Assembly (NCBI GenBank): GCA_003524845.1
Contig: DQGR01000001.1
Span: 1 to 26,383, forward strand
Direction of reading: 5' to 3'
DNA: 26,383 nucleotides
Source: Patescibacteria group bacterium
GTDB taxonomy: Bacteria > Patescibacteriota > Microgenomatia > UBA10105
The notes below the pieces were generated by a model. The model was given only the letters and a program-made list of their open reading frames with translations, had not been told where the DNA came from and did not search any database. The first letter of the stretch is position 1. Each line of letters begins with the position of its first letter. Of this stretch, positions 7,644 through 15,811 are shown piece after piece. The position numbers and the translations under genes were made by a program.

Positions 7644-7720
7644 GAAATTCCCCAGGAGGTCTCGCGGAGCGAGACCTCCTGCTTCGCAGGACATTTTTAC
7701 AGGTGTTTAAGCGGGAGTAA
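7644..7720 (+). repeat. Duplicated 3' end of lepA, copy 3
   Basis: GAAATTCCCCAGGAG (EIPQE), a double hairpin (AGGTCTCG/CGAGACCT then TCCTGC/GCAGGA), then the coding for FLQVFKRE and a TAA in the lepA frame once the insert is removed. The insert is slightly longer than in copy 2 and breaks the frame. The stop of the membrane peptidase gene (7707) lies inside this copy. Confidence 0.85.
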
Positions 7721-8423
7721 GACCTTTCAATTTCAAAATTCCGCGCAGAAGGACCCCATTAATTAACAAAATTATCAGGTTTACTCCGATGACGATTGCC
7801 AGTGCGGTTGCGAGGTTCGTTAAAATCTGTAGGCTCAGGAGTTGCACTTGACCGGTTAAAGTCAGCCGGAATCCGGCAATGTAGGCTGAGGCGGCGAGTA
7901 AGAGAAAAATTGGAACGAGAAAAATAAATCCTTCGAGATCCACGCGCGAGGAAAACATGTTGTTGGAAATTGCAAACAACAGGTAACCGATTAACGCTAC
8001 CAATCCAGCCTGCAGTTTCCAGTCAACAATTTGCGGGTAGAAATAGTTAAAAATCCAGATACATAAGAAAAGAAAAAACAGGCCAAAGGGTAGTGGCGCC
8101 AGGCCAATTAAATACCTCCTGATCGTGTCACTTTCGGCAATTTTCACATGCCCGGTATGGACTTCGGTGCTGCCATCTGCGAGTTTTTCAACAATTGGCG
8201 TAAATGAAATCTCGCCGGTTTTGACGCGCAAGACCTCGGCCACGATCAAATGCGCCAGTTCATGGATCACCGTGCCCGGTAAATAAATAAGAGTGACGAG
8301 GCCGATTACCACTGATTTACTACGCAGGATAATGAGCAGCAGCGTATACATCACTCTGAGCAGGTGACGGGAGAGAAAAAAGATGAGAATAAGTTCAAAG
8401 GTGACAATGCCCAGAAGTTGCAT
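7707..8423 (-). CDS. Integral membrane zinc metallopeptidase-like protein (M50/S2P-like)
   Basis: About 238 residues from the ATG at 8423. The upstream in-frame GTG at 8447 is rejected because the likely -10 sequence lies between the two. Several hydrophobic helices; a zinc-binding HELAH motif (H54, E55, H58) in a membrane segment after LPGTVI; and a later NNMFSSRVDLEG that could supply the third (Asp) ligand as in site-2 proteases. The family cleaves substrates within or near the membrane; the substrate here is unknown. Divergent from tRNA-Thr. Its last codons fall inside the third lepA tail, so it is convergent with the lepA/TA region. Confidence 0.65.
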   Translation of the reverse strand: MQLLGIVTFELILIFFLSRHLLRVMYTLLLIILRSKSVVIGLVTLIYLPGTVIHELAHLIVAEVLRVKTGEISFTPIVEKLADGSTEVHTGHVKIAESDTIRRYLIGLAPLPFGLFFLFLCIWIFNYFYPQIVDWKLQAGLVALIGYLLFAISNNMFSSRVDLEGFIFLVPIFLLLAASAYIAGFRLTLTGQVQLLSLQILTNLATALAIVIGVNLIILLINGVLLRGILKLKGLTPA

Positions 8424-8427
8424 AATT

Positions 8428-8438
8428 ATTATAGTATA
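8428..8438 (-). promoter_or_regulatory. Likely -10 region of the membrane peptidase gene
   Basis: Overlapping TATACT (8433-8438) and TATAAT (8428-8433) on the minus strand, 9 and 4 bases before the ATG at 8423. The -35 is weak. Either choice gives a very short or absent leader. Confidence 0.5.
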
Positions 8439-8472
8439 CTCTGTCACGCGAATGAAAACCCAGCCTCAGATA

Positions 8473-8481
8473 TGCTACAAT
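8473..8481 (+). promoter_or_regulatory. Extended -10 promoter of tRNA-Thr
   Basis: TGCTACAAT: TGn extension and TACAAT (8476-8481), 14 bp before the tRNA 5' end. No clear -35. Confidence 0.6.
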
Positions 8482-8495
8482 AACTTCCTAGTTTT

Positions 8496-8567
8496 GCCCG
8501 GGTAGTTCAGTGGTAGAACGCCTACTTGGTAAGTAGGTGGTCGGGGGTTCAATCCCCCCCCCGGGCT
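8496..8567 (+). tRNA. tRNA-Thr (anticodon GGT)
   Basis: Complete cloverleaf of 72 nt. Acceptor arm GCCCGGG (8496-8502) pairs with CCCGGGC (8560-8566); D arm GTTC/GAAC; anticodon stem CCTAC/GTAGG with loop TTGGTAA giving anticodon GGT; T stem GGGGG/CCCCC with loop TTCAATC; discriminator T at 8567. CCA is not encoded and must be added after transcription. The anticodon reads ACC and ACU threonine codons. Confidence 0.96.
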
Positions 8568-8698
8568 CAAGAGCTCAAGTTACTTCTTCATAGATAACCT
8601 GCCGATGAGAATTGTGTGTTTCTCCGAATACAGTCTTTGGGTGTAAATGATTAGGTTGCGATTTGATATCTAACTTGGTATACTTTGTATATCCAAGT
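8568..8698. other. Gene-free stretch with an 11-bp hairpin
   Basis: No open reading frame of note. Near its right end, ACTTGGTATAC (8673-8683) can pair with GTATATCCAAGT (8687-8698) with one bulged base, just before the nested terminator. The same hairpin contains a TGGTATACT that looks like an extended -10, so it may be a promoter/operator rather than an RNA structure. Confidence 0.45.
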
Positions 8699-8760
8699 CC
8701 TCATTGAGCCTATCTTTAGCTTCTGCTAAGGGATTTACTCAATGAGGCATTTTTGTTTTT
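8699..8760 (+). terminator. Nested-hairpin intrinsic terminator
   Basis: CCTCATTGAG pairs perfectly with CTCAATGAGG (10 bp). Inside, CTTTAGC pairs with GCTAAGG around a TTCT loop. Downstream the plus strand reads CATTTTTGTTTTT. This fits termination of the tRNA-Thr transcript. The last codons of the DUF3800 gene on the minus strand lie in the same inverted repeat. Confidence 0.7.
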
Positions 8761-9492
8761 CCAGTAAAATACATTAATTTTTTGGTATGAGAAGTTGGGC
8801 CAGTAATAATGATTTTTTGTTTTGCATTTAGCTTCAAGATTTGGGCATTTACTTAAAATGGCTTTTCGATAAATATTTTTATGTTTTTTACTACTGCTAT
8901 CTTTTTTACGATATGTGTCGGCAAAACTTAAGATAAGCCCAGTCAAAAAATCTGCACACTGAATCATATTTGAAACACCCGTAAACAATCTATCATTTGT
9001 TCGTTTTTTAGAATCACGCCGAAATACTTGAACAATTGCAGTATCTTTTTGTTTCAGAAAATATGGGAGTACGAGGTTTCCCTTGAAACCCTTATCGTCG
9101 ATATTCAGTAATTTCTTAGTTTGAGAAAAGGTTTCTGGCTTAATAGAATGACAAAGTTCTGCATAGGCAGAAACGTATGCCATATCTTTTTCATCAAGAT
9201 CATAATGATTTCTAGTAAAGTAACTCTTATTAAAGAATAAGTTATCTTTAATAATGATTTTAAAATATAAATCTTCAGCTGCTAGAAAATAATCAATAAA
9301 TCGTACCCCATAAAGAATTTGTGAGTAATCGGTTGAACTGTACTTCAATTCTCGATATTCATAACCACATTCTTTTCGAATTTTTTGAATAGCAAGCATG
9401 TGAGTTGTAGGGTTGGACGTGAATAGGAAGCCAAGCGCCCAGATTTTATCAGCGCCTGGAGTATTAGATTCATCGCCGTACAAAAACAACAT
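8716..9492 (-). CDS. DUF3800-family protein (RNase H-like fold)
   Basis: About 258 residues from the ATG at 9492, preferred over the upstream ATG at 9570 because the family begins with MLFLYGDESNTPG and a TACAAT box sits exactly 6 nt upstream. The early Asp-Glu-Ser (residues 7-9), a central INIDDKGFKGN-like acidic site (LLNIDDKGFKGN) and the later IQCADFLTGLI block are typical of DUF3800, whose members are predicted RNase H-like nucleases, some in mobile or defence contexts. Its function here is unknown. The C-terminus (ASLSKSLSRS) is encoded within the terminator inverted repeat, suggesting the tail was altered by repeat insertion. Divergent from the TraG-like gene at 9571. Confidence 0.7.
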   Translation of the reverse strand: MLFLYGDESNTPGADKIWALGFLFTSNPTTHMLAIQKIRKECGYEYRELKYSSTDYSQILYGVRFIDYFLAAEDLYFKIIIKDNLFFNKSYFTRNHYDLDEKDMAYVSAYAELCHSIKPETFSQTKKLLNIDDKGFKGNLVLPYFLKQKDTAIVQVFRRDSKKRTNDRLFTGVSNMIQCADFLTGLILSFADTYRKKDSSSKKHKNIYRKAILSKCPNLEAKCKTKNHYYWPNFSYQKINVFYWKNKNASLSKSLSRS

Positions 9493-9498
9493 TGGCAC

Positions 9499-9504
9499 AT
9501 TGTA
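9499..9504 (-). promoter_or_regulatory. -10 box of the DUF3800 gene, predicted leaderless
   Basis: TACAAT on the minus strand, exactly 6 nt before the ATG at 9492. An AT-rich upstream region with TTGAAA at suboptimal spacing. Confidence 0.55.
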
Positions 9505-9558
9505 TCGAATAAATTTGATTTTCAACTTGATTTCTATGCATCGGCGCTTTAAATACGC

Positions 9559-9564
9559 TACAAT
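9559..9564 (+). promoter_or_regulatory. -10 box of the TraG-like ATPase gene, predicted leaderless
   Basis: TACAAT exactly 6 nt before the ATG at 9571. Back to back with the DUF3800 promoter on the other strand. Confidence 0.55.
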
Positions 9565-9570
9565 GTTCAT

Positions 9571-11883
9571 ATGTCCAAGTTAGTTCATCTTCTGATTCGT
9601 AACCCCAAAGACGACGAGACGCCGATTGAGGCGGCGACGCAGATTTTTTCTTCGCTCCTGCCTGCATATTTGCCGATTTGGAAACGGTTGTTTATTAAAC
9701 CCAAAACCTACGCGTTTGAACTCTACTTATACAAACAGACGATTTATTTTTACGCTTCAGTCCCTGCTGCCGCTGAAACTTTTGTCCGCAGTTTGATCAC
9801 GTCATCGTTCCCCAATTGCATTATTATTAAAACCGAAGATCCGTTGCCGCATGTATTTGAGTCGGCCGACACTGCAATCGGTGAAGTGATTCCCAATAAT
9901 TTCTATTTGCCGACGAAAACGTATCAGGATTTTAAGGAAATTGATCCGCTTTCATCAGTCCTGGGATTTCTGTCCAAGCGCCTGCCGGAAGAACGAGCGG
10001 CGATTCAAATTCTCATCTCACCAGCCAGTTTTGCCTGGGCTGACAAAACCGTGGCCATTTCCAAAACTCTGATCCATGATGTGACTGCAGACAAGTACAC
10101 GCAAAATCCGCAGAAAATTTTGATGCTGAAAAAATCCTCGTTTCAGGGTGGCAAAGCAGTAGTCCGGTTACTCGTGGGTACGAGTCACGGTAATGCACTT
10201 GATCTCTTGCGGCAGCTGGCCGGCACGTTTGGCGCGTTTTCATTGGGTGAGGGCAGTCAGTTCGGGTTTAAGCGCCGCTTTGTATTTCGTGACGTGCTCG
10301 TGAATCGTTTCAAACACCGCACCACGCGCTGGTGGGAGCGTCGGTATAGTATTCTCAATTCCCAGGAACTGGCAAGTATTTGGCATCCGCCCGGGTTACT
10401 CTTGACCGGTATAAAAAATATTGCCTGGGGAAAAACACTTTCTGGCGAACCGCCGGAGAATTTGCCGATTGCCAAAAATGCATCAGATGAAGTAAAAAAA
10501 GACACCAACTATTTTGCCACCACTGAATTTAAAAATGAAGAACAGATTTTTGGCATCAAAACGCCAGACCGAAGAAAACACGTCTATATTGTCGGTAAAA
10601 CCGGCGCCGGCAAGTCAACCCTGATTGCCAATATGGCAATTGACGATATTCGAAAAGGCAGGGGAGTCGGCATTATTGATCCGCACGGAGATTTATCAGA
10701 AATTATTTTAGATTACATTCCAAACCGCCGCGCCAATGACGTCGTGTACCTGGAGCCGTTTGACACTGAACGGCCGTTTCATTTAAACGTATTGGAAAAT
10801 CACAACAAGCAGCACAAAGATTTGATTGCCTCGGGAATTGTTTCGATTTTTAATAAACTCTACGGCGACAGTTGGGGGCCGCGGCTTGAGTATATATTGC
10901 GTAATGTAATCCTGACTTTACTTGAGATTCCCGGTGCGACGTTGCCTGATGTATTACCGCTCCTGGCTGATCGGGACTACCGGAGAAAACAGCTGCCGAA
11001 AGTGACTGACCAGGTGATGCGTGACTTCTGGAATAACGAGTTTGAAAAAATGCCGGATAAGCTGCGCGCCGAAGCAGTGTCACCGATCCAAAATAAAGTC
11101 GGGCAGTTCGTATCATCACAAATGATCCGGAATATTATTGGCGAGCCCCGGTCTACAGTTAATTTAGGTGAAATCATGGATGAGGGGAAAATTCTCATCT
11201 TAAACCTGGCGCAGGGTAAACTGGGTGAAGACAATGCGTCACTTCTGGGTGCGATGATCATTACCCAGATCCAACTTTCAGCCATGAGTCGCGCATACGC
11301 AAAAGAAGAAAACCGGCGGGACTTTTTCCTGTTTGTCGACGAGTTTCAGAATTTTGCAACTGGCGCATTTGTCAAAATTTTATCCGAAGCACGTAAGTAC
11401 CGGTTATCACTCACCATGGCCAACCAGTATATTGAACAGCTCGACGAGGGGATCCAACGGGCAATTTTTGGCAATATCGGCACGCTCATGTCATTTGTCG
11501 TTGGCGCGCGCGACGGCTATTTACTGTCCCGCGAGTTTGGTGAGGTGTATTCGGAAAACGATTTAGTTGGTTTGGGTAAATTTGAAATCGTGGTCAAAGA
11601 AGCAATTGACGGGTTGACCTCGGCGCCGTTTCCGGCTAAAACCCTGCCGTTGCCGGCAGTGAAAAATGAGAACCGCGACAAGATTGTTCGGCTGTCAAAA
11701 GAAAAGTACGGGAAGAAAATATCCAGTCATCAGTCTTCAGTCGTCAGACCTCAGATAAAAGAAGAAAAATTACCAAGCCGAACGCGGCATGTACCTACAG
11801 TTCCACCATCAGAACAGGTAACTCGTGATTCGACTTCTGACGATTCCAAGCCGCGGGTCACACTTGAGGATTTATATGGATGA
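9571..11883 (+). CDS. TraG/VirB4-like membrane-associated ATPase (type IV secretion-type, DUF87)
   Basis: 770 residues. The N-terminal about 300 residues are a poorly conserved domain common in CPR homologues. The ATPase core follows: Walker A VGKTGAGKST (about 341-350), GIIDPHGDLSEIIL, and Walker B FFLFVDEFQNF (about D590-E591), followed by a LSLTMANQYIEQL motif-III-like block. The family pumps DNA or protein across envelopes (coupling protein or VirB4 type); in Patescibacteria, lone copies are often discussed near type IV pili. The substrate is unknown. The C-terminal about 60 residues are a disordered Lys/Ser/Pro tail that includes a tandem CAGTCATCAG-type repeat (11723-11754, SSHQSSVVRPQ). 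The next gene probably starts after its stop. Confidence 0.85.
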   Translation: MSKLVHLLIRNPKDDETPIEAATQIFSSLLPAYLPIWKRLFIKPKTYAFELYLYKQTIYFYASVPAAAETFVRSLITSSFPNCIIIKTEDPLPHVFESADTAIGEVIPNNFYLPTKTYQDFKEIDPLSSVLGFLSKRLPEERAAIQILISPASFAWADKTVAISKTLIHDVTADKYTQNPQKILMLKKSSFQGGKAVVRLLVGTSHGNALDLLRQLAGTFGAFSLGEGSQFGFKRRFVFRDVLVNRFKHRTTRWWERRYSILNSQELASIWHPPGLLLTGIKNIAWGKTLSGEPPENLPIAKNASDEVKKDTNYFATTEFKNEEQIFGIKTPDRRKHVYIVGKTGAGKSTLIANMAIDDIRKGRGVGIIDPHGDLSEIILDYIPNRRANDVVYLEPFDTERPFHLNVLENHNKQHKDLIASGIVSIFNKLYGDSWGPRLEYILRNVILTLLEIPGATLPDVLPLLADRDYRRKQLPKVTDQVMRDFWNNEFEKMPDKLRAEAVSPIQNKVGQFVSSQMIRNIIGEPRSTVNLGEIMDEGKILILNLAQGKLGEDNASLLGAMIITQIQLSAMSRAYAKEENRRDFFLFVDEFQNFATGAFVKILSEARKYRLSLTMANQYIEQLDEGIQRAIFGNIGTLMSFVVGARDGYLLSREFGEVYSENDLVGLGKFEIVVKEAIDGLTSAPFPAKTLPLPAVKNENRDKIVRLSKEKYGKKISSHQSSVVRPQIKEEKLPSRTRHVPTVPPSEQVTRDSTSDDSKPRVTLEDLYG
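11723..11754 (+). repeat. CAGTCATCAG-type tandem repeat in the TraG-like gene
   Basis: Repeated 7-8-bp units (CAGTCATCAGTCTTCAG, then TCGTCAG and CCTCAG) in frame within the disordered C-terminal tail. Same style as the tracts in argS and lepA. Confidence 0.55.
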
Positions 11884-11891
11884 TTTATGCG

Positions 11892-11920
11892 TTGACATTC
11901 GGGATTGTTTGCACTTAAAT
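11892..11920 (+). promoter_or_regulatory. Promoter of the dockerin glycoside hydrolase gene
   Basis: TTGACA (11892-11897), 17-bp spacer, TTAAAT (11915-11920). It lies just after the TraG-like stop codon and supports a start at the GTG of 11942 over upstream ATGs. Confidence 0.65.
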
Positions 11921-11941
11921 ACAGATGTGGTTTTCAAAACA

Positions 11942-14482
11942 GTGATAAAAAATATAGTACTACTCGTTAGTATCGCTTTTGGTTTTGGGTTGCTTGCGGT
12001 GACCCCGGTCCGTGCAGTGTCAATTTCAAACGTGCAGGTAAATTCAACTGCAGTCCGGGTGTATGAGAAGTATGAGGTAAAGTTTAGTGTTGCTTCGACT
12101 ACCGAATACCCATTTTTCCAGTATGACGAGAGTTCTCCTCCGGGAGTTTTGCCGCGAGTCGGTATTACCGTCGAAGGGGTATTTACCTCGCCGTCAGGAA
12201 AAATACTCAGGCAGCCGGCATTTTTTATGACTGAAGTGACGAGAAGCGGTTCAGGCTCGTCTGTAGCATATGAGGAAACCAATATAAAATATTGGGTGGT
12301 GCGGTTTGCGCCGCAGGAAACCGGACAATATAGCGTGACTTTATCAGCCCGGGATAGTAGCGGCACAACGACTGCGACCGTTGGTACGTTTACTGCGCAA
12401 TCGCCAGTTAAACCAGGTTTTATCAGGGTAAGCCAAAGCGATCCGCGCTATTTTGAATTTAACAATGGCGATCTGTACTGGCCGATTGGACCGGCATGGG
12501 GGAGTAATTACGCGCAATACAAAAACACCGGGCAAAATCTAGAACGGCCATGGGTGGCTGGATTGGGTATTTACTCAACTAATTGGGCGCGCTGGAAATC
12601 CACTGCTGAACAGTTTGGTAACGAGGGAATTATGACACGGTTGAACTGGCGGGAGAAATACCCGGGCCATGACCTGTCATATGAAATATTTTATGCGACC
12701 AGTGGGGTCAATGGGTTTGAAATGTGGTTGACCAACTGGTTGGATGAGACGTTTGGCCCGAGGCTCAAATCCGGCAGGCAGTATCAAGTAAAATTAACTT
12801 ACAAGGCCACCAATATTGCGGGTCCGAGCTCACGTTGCAGCAGTTGCCCGTATGGATTTGTGATTAAGATCAACGAATCGCACCATTGGGGAATTTCAGA
12901 CGTGGCCGGGATTGAAAACTTTTTGCGCAACTCCACGAGAATTGTGAACCACATTTCTACAAATAGTGACTGGAATACAGTTACTACCACATTTACTTCC
13001 CCAATTAACAGCAGTCAAATTTATTTGTATCTTGACAACGTGACTTCGGGACAGGTCTATGTTGACGAATTTTCAATGCGGGAAATTCTTCCGGGCGGAG
13101 GATTGGGTGGAGAGGTAATCCGCAATCCCCGGGCCGATCAACATACGTATGTTGAAAACCGGCCGGCAGCGTTTATGGACTGGCAACTTGACCAGGGAGA
13201 ACAAAATGACGTCTTTTTCAAATATGTGGTGCATGATAAAAATGACTGGATTCAGAGCCATTTGTTGACAGATGGAGTGTGGGCCGATGTTGGCGATGGG
13301 TATTACCAGGCGGAAAATACCAAGGCGCGTTGGTTACTACGCCAATGGTACCGGTACCTGGTAGCGCGCTGGGGATATTCAACTGCGATTCATTCATGGG
13401 AACTCAATAACGAAGGGCCGCCCAATGAAGTTGCCAACGGGACTGCGCCGCACTGGGAAACAGCGCAGGCATTTGCGAGTTACATGCATCAGATTGACGC
13501 GCATCCGCATTTGGCGACGACCTCATTCTGGTGTTGCTGGCGGCCAGTATTTTGGGGTAACAATACAAAATTCGGCGATATTGATTACGCCGATGTCCAC
13601 GAATATAGTAATAATCCGCAGTTGGCAAATCAAAATTATACGAATGATGTGGCAGCGTGGATCCGAAACATGGCTGGAGTCATTTTTCAGGATAATGTCG
13701 GTAAACCAACGATCCTGGCTGAAAACGGTCTAGCTGACAGTGGTTGGGCACCAATATCTGAATTACAACAAACAAATCCGGGAATTTACTACCACAATCA
13801 GCTATGGGCAGGCCTGGATCCCGGTGCTTTGTTCGCGCCCAATTACTGGTATTCAGAGCATTTAAATCGGATCAACCGGATAACGATCAGCACGCCCTTT
13901 TATAATTTTGTCAAAACCCTGGATTTAAATAAAGGTGGGTATGTACCTCTTGGTGCAACCATCAGTAATACCAAATTACGCGTTTTTGGCCAGAAAAACC
14001 TTACCAAGCGCAAAGCCCACGCCTGGATTCAAAATGCCGACCACACCTGGAGAAACGTGATGAACGGTGTCAATAGTTCCCAGTCGGGCACGATCAGTTT
14101 TGTAATGAACCCAAATGCAGCGTACGTAGTTGAAACCTGGAACACGTATACCGGCAGCCTCACTTCCAGTACTTCACAATCGACTAACAGTACCGGCACG
14201 CTGACATTAACTATCACCAGTTTGAGTGATGACCGGGCGGTGAAAATTACTCCGCAGGGGTTTGTCGAACCGAGTCCGACGCCTGCACCGACTCCTTCCG
14301 CAACTCCGGCACCAGTTCCGGGTGACGTCAACCATGATGGGACAGTGAATGGAGCTGATCTTAAATTACTGCTACCGAACTGGCTCGGCAGCGGCAGTTG
14401 CAGCACCTTTAGTTGCGACCTGGTCACTGACGCGAAAATAAACGCGCTTGATTTCGGATTTATTGTCAGCCACTGGAATTAG
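11942..14482 (+). CDS. Secreted glycoside hydrolase-like protein with C-terminal dockerin
   Basis: About 846 residues from the GTG at 11942. The frame is open further upstream (ATGs at 11825 and 11876), but those starts overlap the previous gene and precede the promoter, whereas the GTG begins a clean signal peptide (VIKNIVLLVSIAFGFGLL...VRA). Domains: an N-terminal beta-sandwich similar to DUF5060 (about 28-165, ending VRFAPQETGQYSVTL); a substrate-domain start GFIRVSQSDPRYFEFNNG; a (beta/alpha)8 barrel with an apparent carbohydrate-binding insert (about 255-395); likely acid/base E491 in WELNNEGPP and nucleophile E594 in TILAENGLADSG (GH-A clan logic); a C-terminal beta domain; a Pro/Thr linker; and a dockerin (DVNHDGTVNGADLK, then a degenerate second loop DLVTDAKINALD). 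It would be delivered to the cohesins encoded at 971-4639. Substrate unknown. Confidence 0.75.
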   Translation: MIKNIVLLVSIAFGFGLLAVTPVRAVSISNVQVNSTAVRVYEKYEVKFSVASTTEYPFFQYDESSPPGVLPRVGITVEGVFTSPSGKILRQPAFFMTEVTRSGSGSSVAYEETNIKYWVVRFAPQETGQYSVTLSARDSSGTTTATVGTFTAQSPVKPGFIRVSQSDPRYFEFNNGDLYWPIGPAWGSNYAQYKNTGQNLERPWVAGLGIYSTNWARWKSTAEQFGNEGIMTRLNWREKYPGHDLSYEIFYATSGVNGFEMWLTNWLDETFGPRLKSGRQYQVKLTYKATNIAGPSSRCSSCPYGFVIKINESHHWGISDVAGIENFLRNSTRIVNHISTNSDWNTVTTTFTSPINSSQIYLYLDNVTSGQVYVDEFSMREILPGGGLGGEVIRNPRADQHTYVENRPAAFMDWQLDQGEQNDVFFKYVVHDKNDWIQSHLLTDGVWADVGDGYYQAENTKARWLLRQWYRYLVARWGYSTAIHSWELNNEGPPNEVANGTAPHWETAQAFASYMHQIDAHPHLATTSFWCCWRPVFWGNNTKFGDIDYADVHEYSNNPQLANQNYTNDVAAWIRNMAGVIFQDNVGKPTILAENGLADSGWAPISELQQTNPGIYYHNQLWAGLDPGALFAPNYWYSEHLNRINRITISTPFYNFVKTLDLNKGGYVPLGATISNTKLRVFGQKNLTKRKAHAWIQNADHTWRNVMNGVNSSQSGTISFVMNPNAAYVVETWNTYTGSLTSSTSQSTNSTGTLTLTITSLSDDRAVKITPQGFVEPSPTPAPTPSATPAPVPGDVNHDGTVNGADLKLLLPNWLGSGSCSTFSCDLVTDAKINALDFGFIVSHWN

Positions 14483-14676
14483 TAAAATTATTCTTACTTT
14501 CCTCTTTCTTTCATCTGGTATACTAAAACTTCCGCTTATGAAAAAGCTGTTTACATGAAGTAATCTCATTAATCTCGCTTGAGTATTATTGGTTTGCAGG
14601 TAAAATTTTCTTGTTCGAGCTTGTCGAGAACTTCCTTGTAGCTCTCGATTACACTCGAGCAAAAATCTATATTAAA
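14483..14676. other. Intergenic region with an extended -10 box and short palindromes
   Basis: About 190 bp. It contains TGGTATACT at 14517-14525 (extended -10) followed by a tiny six-codon ATG frame at 14538, and a GTTCGAGCTTGTCGAGAAC palindrome-type repeat (about 14613-14631) with a related CTCGATTACACTCGAG downstream. A TATATT at 14668-14673 lies 3 nt before the ATG at 14677. The promoter choice for the next gene is unresolved. Confidence 0.45.
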
Positions 14677-15807
14677 ATGAAAAACGTCTTATTTATTATT
14701 GCCCTGATTTTTTTCTCTCTGGCCGGAATTTTGTATCTGACGGTCAGCTTTATATTACCTACGCTACAATCGTTAGACCTTTCCCCAACTATTACTGCTT
14801 CGTCGGGTTCATTTGGCCAACTATTGTCCAGCGCCAAACCATCTGCCTCGCCTATCGCACTACCGCCAATTCCCCAGCGTAAAGTCTTACCCGGCGGCAC
14901 CCAGGTATTCCAAACTTTTAATAACTGCGGGCCGGCTTCGCTTTCAATGGCTTTATCCTATTTTGATATTACAGTTAATCAACAGGAATTAGGTCAAGCC
15001 TTGCGACCATACCAAATTCCAGGAGGTGATAATGATGATAAATCAGTGACGCTTGAAGAATTAGCTATAAAAGCGAGCGAGTATGGACTGATTCCATATC
15101 ATCGGCCTAATGGAACTGTTGAAAAGCTTAAACAATTTATTGCTGCAGATTTGCCGGTGATTACCCGGACATTATTACATGCGGACGATGATGTTGGGCA
15201 TTACCGGGTAGTGAAGGGTTACGATGATGAGTTGCAACAGTTATTTCAGGACGATTCCATGCAAGGCAAAGATTTGTGGTTTAGTTACGCAGCATATGAG
15301 CAGCTCTGGCAGCCGTATAATTTTGAATATCTAGCATTAGTTCCGAAAGAAAAGGAAGATGCTGTTAAAACTATTCTTGGCGCCGAAATAGATGAGCAAG
15401 TTGCTTGGGCCAATGCAGTACAAAATTCGGAAACACAGCTGGCAAAAAATCCGGGAGATTTGTATGCGCGGTTAAATCTGTCAGTGGCGCTCTATCATAC
15501 GGGTAATTATCAACAGTCAGCTACGGAATTTGAAAAAGTTGAAAGCCGGCTGCCGTTTCGGACGCTCTGGTATCAGATTGAGCCGATCGAGGCTTATGTG
15601 GCTTTGAAAAATTACGACCGGGTATTGCAAATTACTGATGTCGTTTTAAATAAATATAACCGCGCCTTCTCAGAACTGTACCTCATCCGCGGCGAGATTT
15701 ATAAGCAGCAGGGGAAACTAGACCAGGCAAAGGCTGAATTTGAAAAGGCAGTATTGTATAACGTAAATCTCCAGGCAGCCAAAGAGGCATTGGCGAGTGT
15801 AGAGTAG
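14677..15807 (+). CDS. Membrane-tethered C39-like cysteine peptidase with TPR repeats
   Basis: About 376 residues from the ATG at 14677, where MKNVLFIIALIFFSLAGILYL begins; an ATG 66 bp upstream is in frame but lacks this logic. One N-terminal membrane helix (about 4-27), a Ser/Pro-rich linker, then a papain-like C39_2 domain: catalytic C84 in NNCGPASLSMAL, H175 in GHYRVVKGYDD and a following acidic DDS segment. Residues about 245-375 form TPR-type helical repeats (LYARLNLSVALYHTGNYQQSATEFEKV and later pairs). C39-like domains cleave peptides, often double-glycine leaders in exporters; without an ABC domain the substrate here is unknown. The stop is 4 bp from the convergent HicA gene, so it marks the left edge of the TA array. 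Confidence 0.8.
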   Translation: MKNVLFIIALIFFSLAGILYLTVSFILPTLQSLDLSPTITASSGSFGQLLSSAKPSASPIALPPIPQRKVLPGGTQVFQTFNNCGPASLSMALSYFDITVNQQELGQALRPYQIPGGDNDDKSVTLEELAIKASEYGLIPYHRPNGTVEKLKQFIAADLPVITRTLLHADDDVGHYRVVKGYDDELQQLFQDDSMQGKDLWFSYAAYEQLWQPYNFEYLALVPKEKEDAVKTILGAEIDEQVAWANAVQNSETQLAKNPGDLYARLNLSVALYHTGNYQQSATEFEKVESRLPFRTLWYQIEPIEAYVALKNYDRVLQITDVVLNKYNRAFSELYLIRGEIYKQQGKLDQAKAEFEKAVLYNVNLQAAKEALASVE

Positions 15808-15811
15808 TTAA

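Noticed and set aside
9493..9570. Longer N-terminus for the DUF3800 protein
   Set aside because: The family starts at MLFLYGDES, and a -10 box lies exactly 6 nt before that ATG.
11825..11941. Upstream start for the dockerin glycoside hydrolase
   Set aside because: It would overlap the TraG-like gene, precede a near-consensus promoter and place about 39 residues before the signal peptide.
14538..14558. Six-codon ATG frame after the extended -10 at 14517 as an attenuating leader peptide
   Set aside because: Too short to separate from chance; no codon run or competing hairpins to support attenuation.
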